A DNA stretch of 5,799 nucleotides from Thermoplasmatales archaeon (GTDB lineage: Archaea > Thermoplasmatota > Thermoplasmata > Thermoplasmatales > GCA-001856825): NCBI GenBank assembly GCA_014874235.1, contig JACWAC010000080.1, positions 1 to 5,799 on the forward strand. The letters run 5' to 3'. Numbering within the stretch: position 1 is the stretch's first letter; each line of letters begins with the position of its first letter. The position numbers and the translations under genes were made by a program. The notes under the pieces are model-generated. The model did not search any database, was not told where the DNA came from, and saw nothing but the letters and a program-made list of their open reading frames with translations. Shown in pieces: positions 4,322 to 5,799 of this stretch.

Positions 4322-5656
4322 ATGATTGTTTCTCCCCTTGATTACAGGTACGGCAGGGAAGAAGTAAAAACGATCTTTTCAGAAGAATCTAATCTGAGGT
4401 CAATGCTAGAGGTTGAAGCAGCTCTAGCCATGGCTGAGGCAGAGGCAGGCATCATCCCACAGGAGGCTGCCGAAGAGATAAAGATGCACGCCAGTCTGGA
4501 ATACGTCAAGATTGAGGAAGTGAAGAGAATCGAGGGAGAGATAGGGCACAACGTAATGGCTATGGTAAAGGCACTTAGCTCTGTGTCGGGCGAAAGTGGA
4601 AAATACGTTCACCTGGGAGCAACGTCAAACGACATCACAGACACAGCTAACGCTCTTCAATTCAAGAGATTCTACTCATTTCTGGCTGACGACCTGTTCG
4701 GTCTCTCCGATGCACTATATCAACTTTCCAAGAACAACAAGAATACTGTCATGATCGGGAGAACGCACGGACAGCATGCACTGCCCATAACATTTGGACT
4801 CAAGATCTCCGTTTATCTTGCAGAGACAATGCGTCACATCGAAAGGGTTGAGGAATCGAGGAAGAGAGTGGTTGTCGGAAAGTTTATGGGTGCGGTTGGA
4901 ACCGGTGCTGCTCTTGGGAAAGAGACCGTGAGAGTGCAATCAATCTTGATGAAAAATCTTGGACTCGGGGAGGAAGATGGGCCAACACAGATAGTGGACA
5001 GGGACAGGTATGTGGAATACGTTTCAATAATCGCGAATGTAGCCACCTCTTTGGAGAAATTTGCCACTGAGATCAGGAATCTTCAGAGACCCGAGATTGG
5101 AGAAGTCCAGGAGCCCTTCAATGAATCAAAACAGGTTGGCTCAAGCACTATGGCACAGAAGATTAATCCCGTCACTTCAGAGAACGTAGTCTCACTCGCA
5201 AGGATCGTACGGGGATTCCTCGCTCCGATGCACGAGTCGGCAGTTCTATGGCATGAGAGGGACCTGACAAACAGTGCTTCGGAAAGGTTCATCATCCCCT
5301 ACGTCTCAATACTTATTGACGATATTTTGAACAAGATGATAGCAGTATTCAAGGGACTTAAAGTGCACTCGGATGTTATGATGAAGAACGTGGTAAACGA
5401 CGATCTCGCACTCGGGGAAGCTTACCTGATGGCCCTGGTCAATAATGGATACGGGAGGCAGGAGGCACACGAGATCGTTCGGCAGGCTTCAATGGAGGTA
5501 AGGGATAAGGGTGGAGAATTGAGAGAGAATATAGAAAAGAGAACGGGAAAGAAGATCAAGAAAATGTCTCCTCTAGACTACACCGGTAATGCTCTTCTTA
5601 TCACAGAGAAGGTACTTAGTGATTATGAAAAAATCCGCAAGAGCCGAAATACTTAG
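4322..5656 (+). CDS. purB: Adenylosuccinate lyase
   Basis: This cytosolic tetrameric enzyme of the fumarase/aspartase superfamily releases fumarate from SAICAR in de novo purine synthesis and from adenylosuccinate in AMP synthesis. The length, 444 aa, is normal for the family. The N-terminus 'SPLDYRYG' (4-11) is typical of the short archaeal/Gram-positive PurB type. Active-site histidines are recognisable by context as H76 ('GEIGHNVMA'), H97 ('VHLGATSNDITDTA') and H149 ('GRTHGQHALPITFG', the likely general acid). The superfamily signature GSSxMxxKxNP is at 273-283 as 'GSSTMAQKINP', with a catalytic serine among 274/275. Here Ala-Gln and Ile replace the Pro-His and Arg of the common PurB 'MPHKRNP'. 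The superfamily also includes argininosuccinate lyase and fumarase, but the N-terminus and the 'TSND.TDTA' block favour PurB. It appears monocistronic with a leaderless promoter. Confidence 0.93.
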   Translation: MIVSPLDYRYGREEVKTIFSEESNLRSMLEVEAALAMAEAEAGIIPQEAAEEIKMHASLEYVKIEEVKRIEGEIGHNVMAMVKALSSVSGESGKYVHLGATSNDITDTANALQFKRFYSFLADDLFGLSDALYQLSKNNKNTVMIGRTHGQHALPITFGLKISVYLAETMRHIERVEESRKRVVVGKFMGAVGTGAALGKETVRVQSILMKNLGLGEEDGPTQIVDRDRYVEYVSIIANVATSLEKFATEIRNLQRPEIGEVQEPFNESKQVGSSTMAQKINPVTSENVVSLARIVRGFLAPMHESAVLWHERDLTNSASERFIIPYVSILIDDILNKMIAVFKGLKVHSDVMMKNVVNDDLALGEAYLMALVNNGYGRQEAHEIVRQASMEVRDKGGELRENIEKRTGKKIKKMSPLDYTGNALLITEKVLSDYEKIRKSRNT

Positions 5657-5699
5657 AAGTTGCGATTTTCCGTACCAACTGTTGATGTGAAAGGTCAAC

Positions 5700-5709
5700 T
5701 TTAATAAAA
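5700..5709 (+). promoter_or_regulatory. Putative TATA box for the right-edge gene
   Basis: TTTAATAAAA lies about 30 nt upstream of the ATG at 5736, predicting a transcript start a few bases before the ATG and thus a very short or absent leader. This matches the neighbouring promoters. Confidence 0.45.
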
Positions 5710-5735
5710 TCGGGTCTTCTCTGGTAATCAGAAAC

Positions 5736-5799
5736 ATGAGCAACTGGGAGCGTTTCAATAAGAGGTCAGAAAAGTACGATCTTTATAGACCAAGATACC
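5736..5799 (+). CDS. Probable class I SAM-dependent methyltransferase, N-terminal fragment
   Basis: Only 21 codons are in the window. They read M-S-N-W-E-R-F-N-K-R-S-E-K-Y-D-L-Y-R-P-R-Y, then one base of the next codon. The pattern F-x-x-x-(A/S)-x-x-Y-D-x-Y-R-P-x-Y is the common N-terminal stretch of many class I methyltransferases (UbiE/BioC-like), just before the SAM-binding strand. Nothing of the SAM-binding motif is visible, so the substrate is unknown and the assignment rests on this short match. The TATA-like box upstream and the lack of an alternative start support the ATG. Confidence 0.5.
   Translation, partial: MSNWERFNKRSEKYDLYRPRY

Noticed and set aside
5657..5699. Terminator after purB
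   Set aside because: There is only a short T run (GATTTTCC) with no stable inverted repeat, which is too weak to call.
1..5799. Undescribed defence, mobile or multi-gene system
   Set aside because: All sizeable genes belong to housekeeping or transport families. There are no transposase, integrase, toxin-antitoxin, CRISPR or terminal-repeat signs in the window.

Overview
The window looks like a piece of an archaeal chromosome, most plausibly from a Thermoplasmata-like lineage. Several start codons sit about 25-28 nt downstream of a TATA-like box with no room for a Shine-Dalgarno leader, which is the leaderless architecture known for many archaea. ATA, AGA and AGG codons are frequent. A standalone reductase of the archaeal/fungal riboflavin pathway is present. 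The lineage is inferred from these traits and not proven.

Layout: (1) 1-607, minus strand, open at the left edge: the diaminopyrimidine reductase of riboflavin synthesis (RIB7/ArfC family). (2) 608-872: divergent intergenic region with promoters for both flanking genes and several inverted repeats. One is a near-perfect DtxR/IdeR-type operator that covers the TATA box of the next gene. (3) 873-2784, plus strand: a two-gene metal homeostasis operon, a DtxR/MntR-type metalloregulator overlapping by 17 bp an Nramp-family transporter whose metal-site motif is altered. (4) 2924-4225: a reading frame for an MscS-type mechanosensitive channel, split by one in-frame TGA at codon 126. The sequence on both sides of the stop, including a stretch with no start codon, still reads as one membrane protein. 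(5) 4322-5656: adenylosuccinate lyase (purB) with a leaderless promoter. (6) 5736-5799: the first codons of a probable SAM-dependent methyltransferase, cut by the right edge.

How the parts fit: the regulator, its operator and the transporter form a self-contained module. The metal-loaded regulator probably binds the dyad over its own promoter and shuts off both itself and the transporter. The riboflavin, purine and osmotic genes are housekeeping functions with their own promoters and no visible link to the metal module. I see no mobile element, CRISPR array, tRNA or rRNA, and no convincing new multi-gene system. The observations most worth a second look are the in-frame TGA in the channel gene, the changed metal site of the Nramp protein, and the operator/TATA/leaderless-start overlap.
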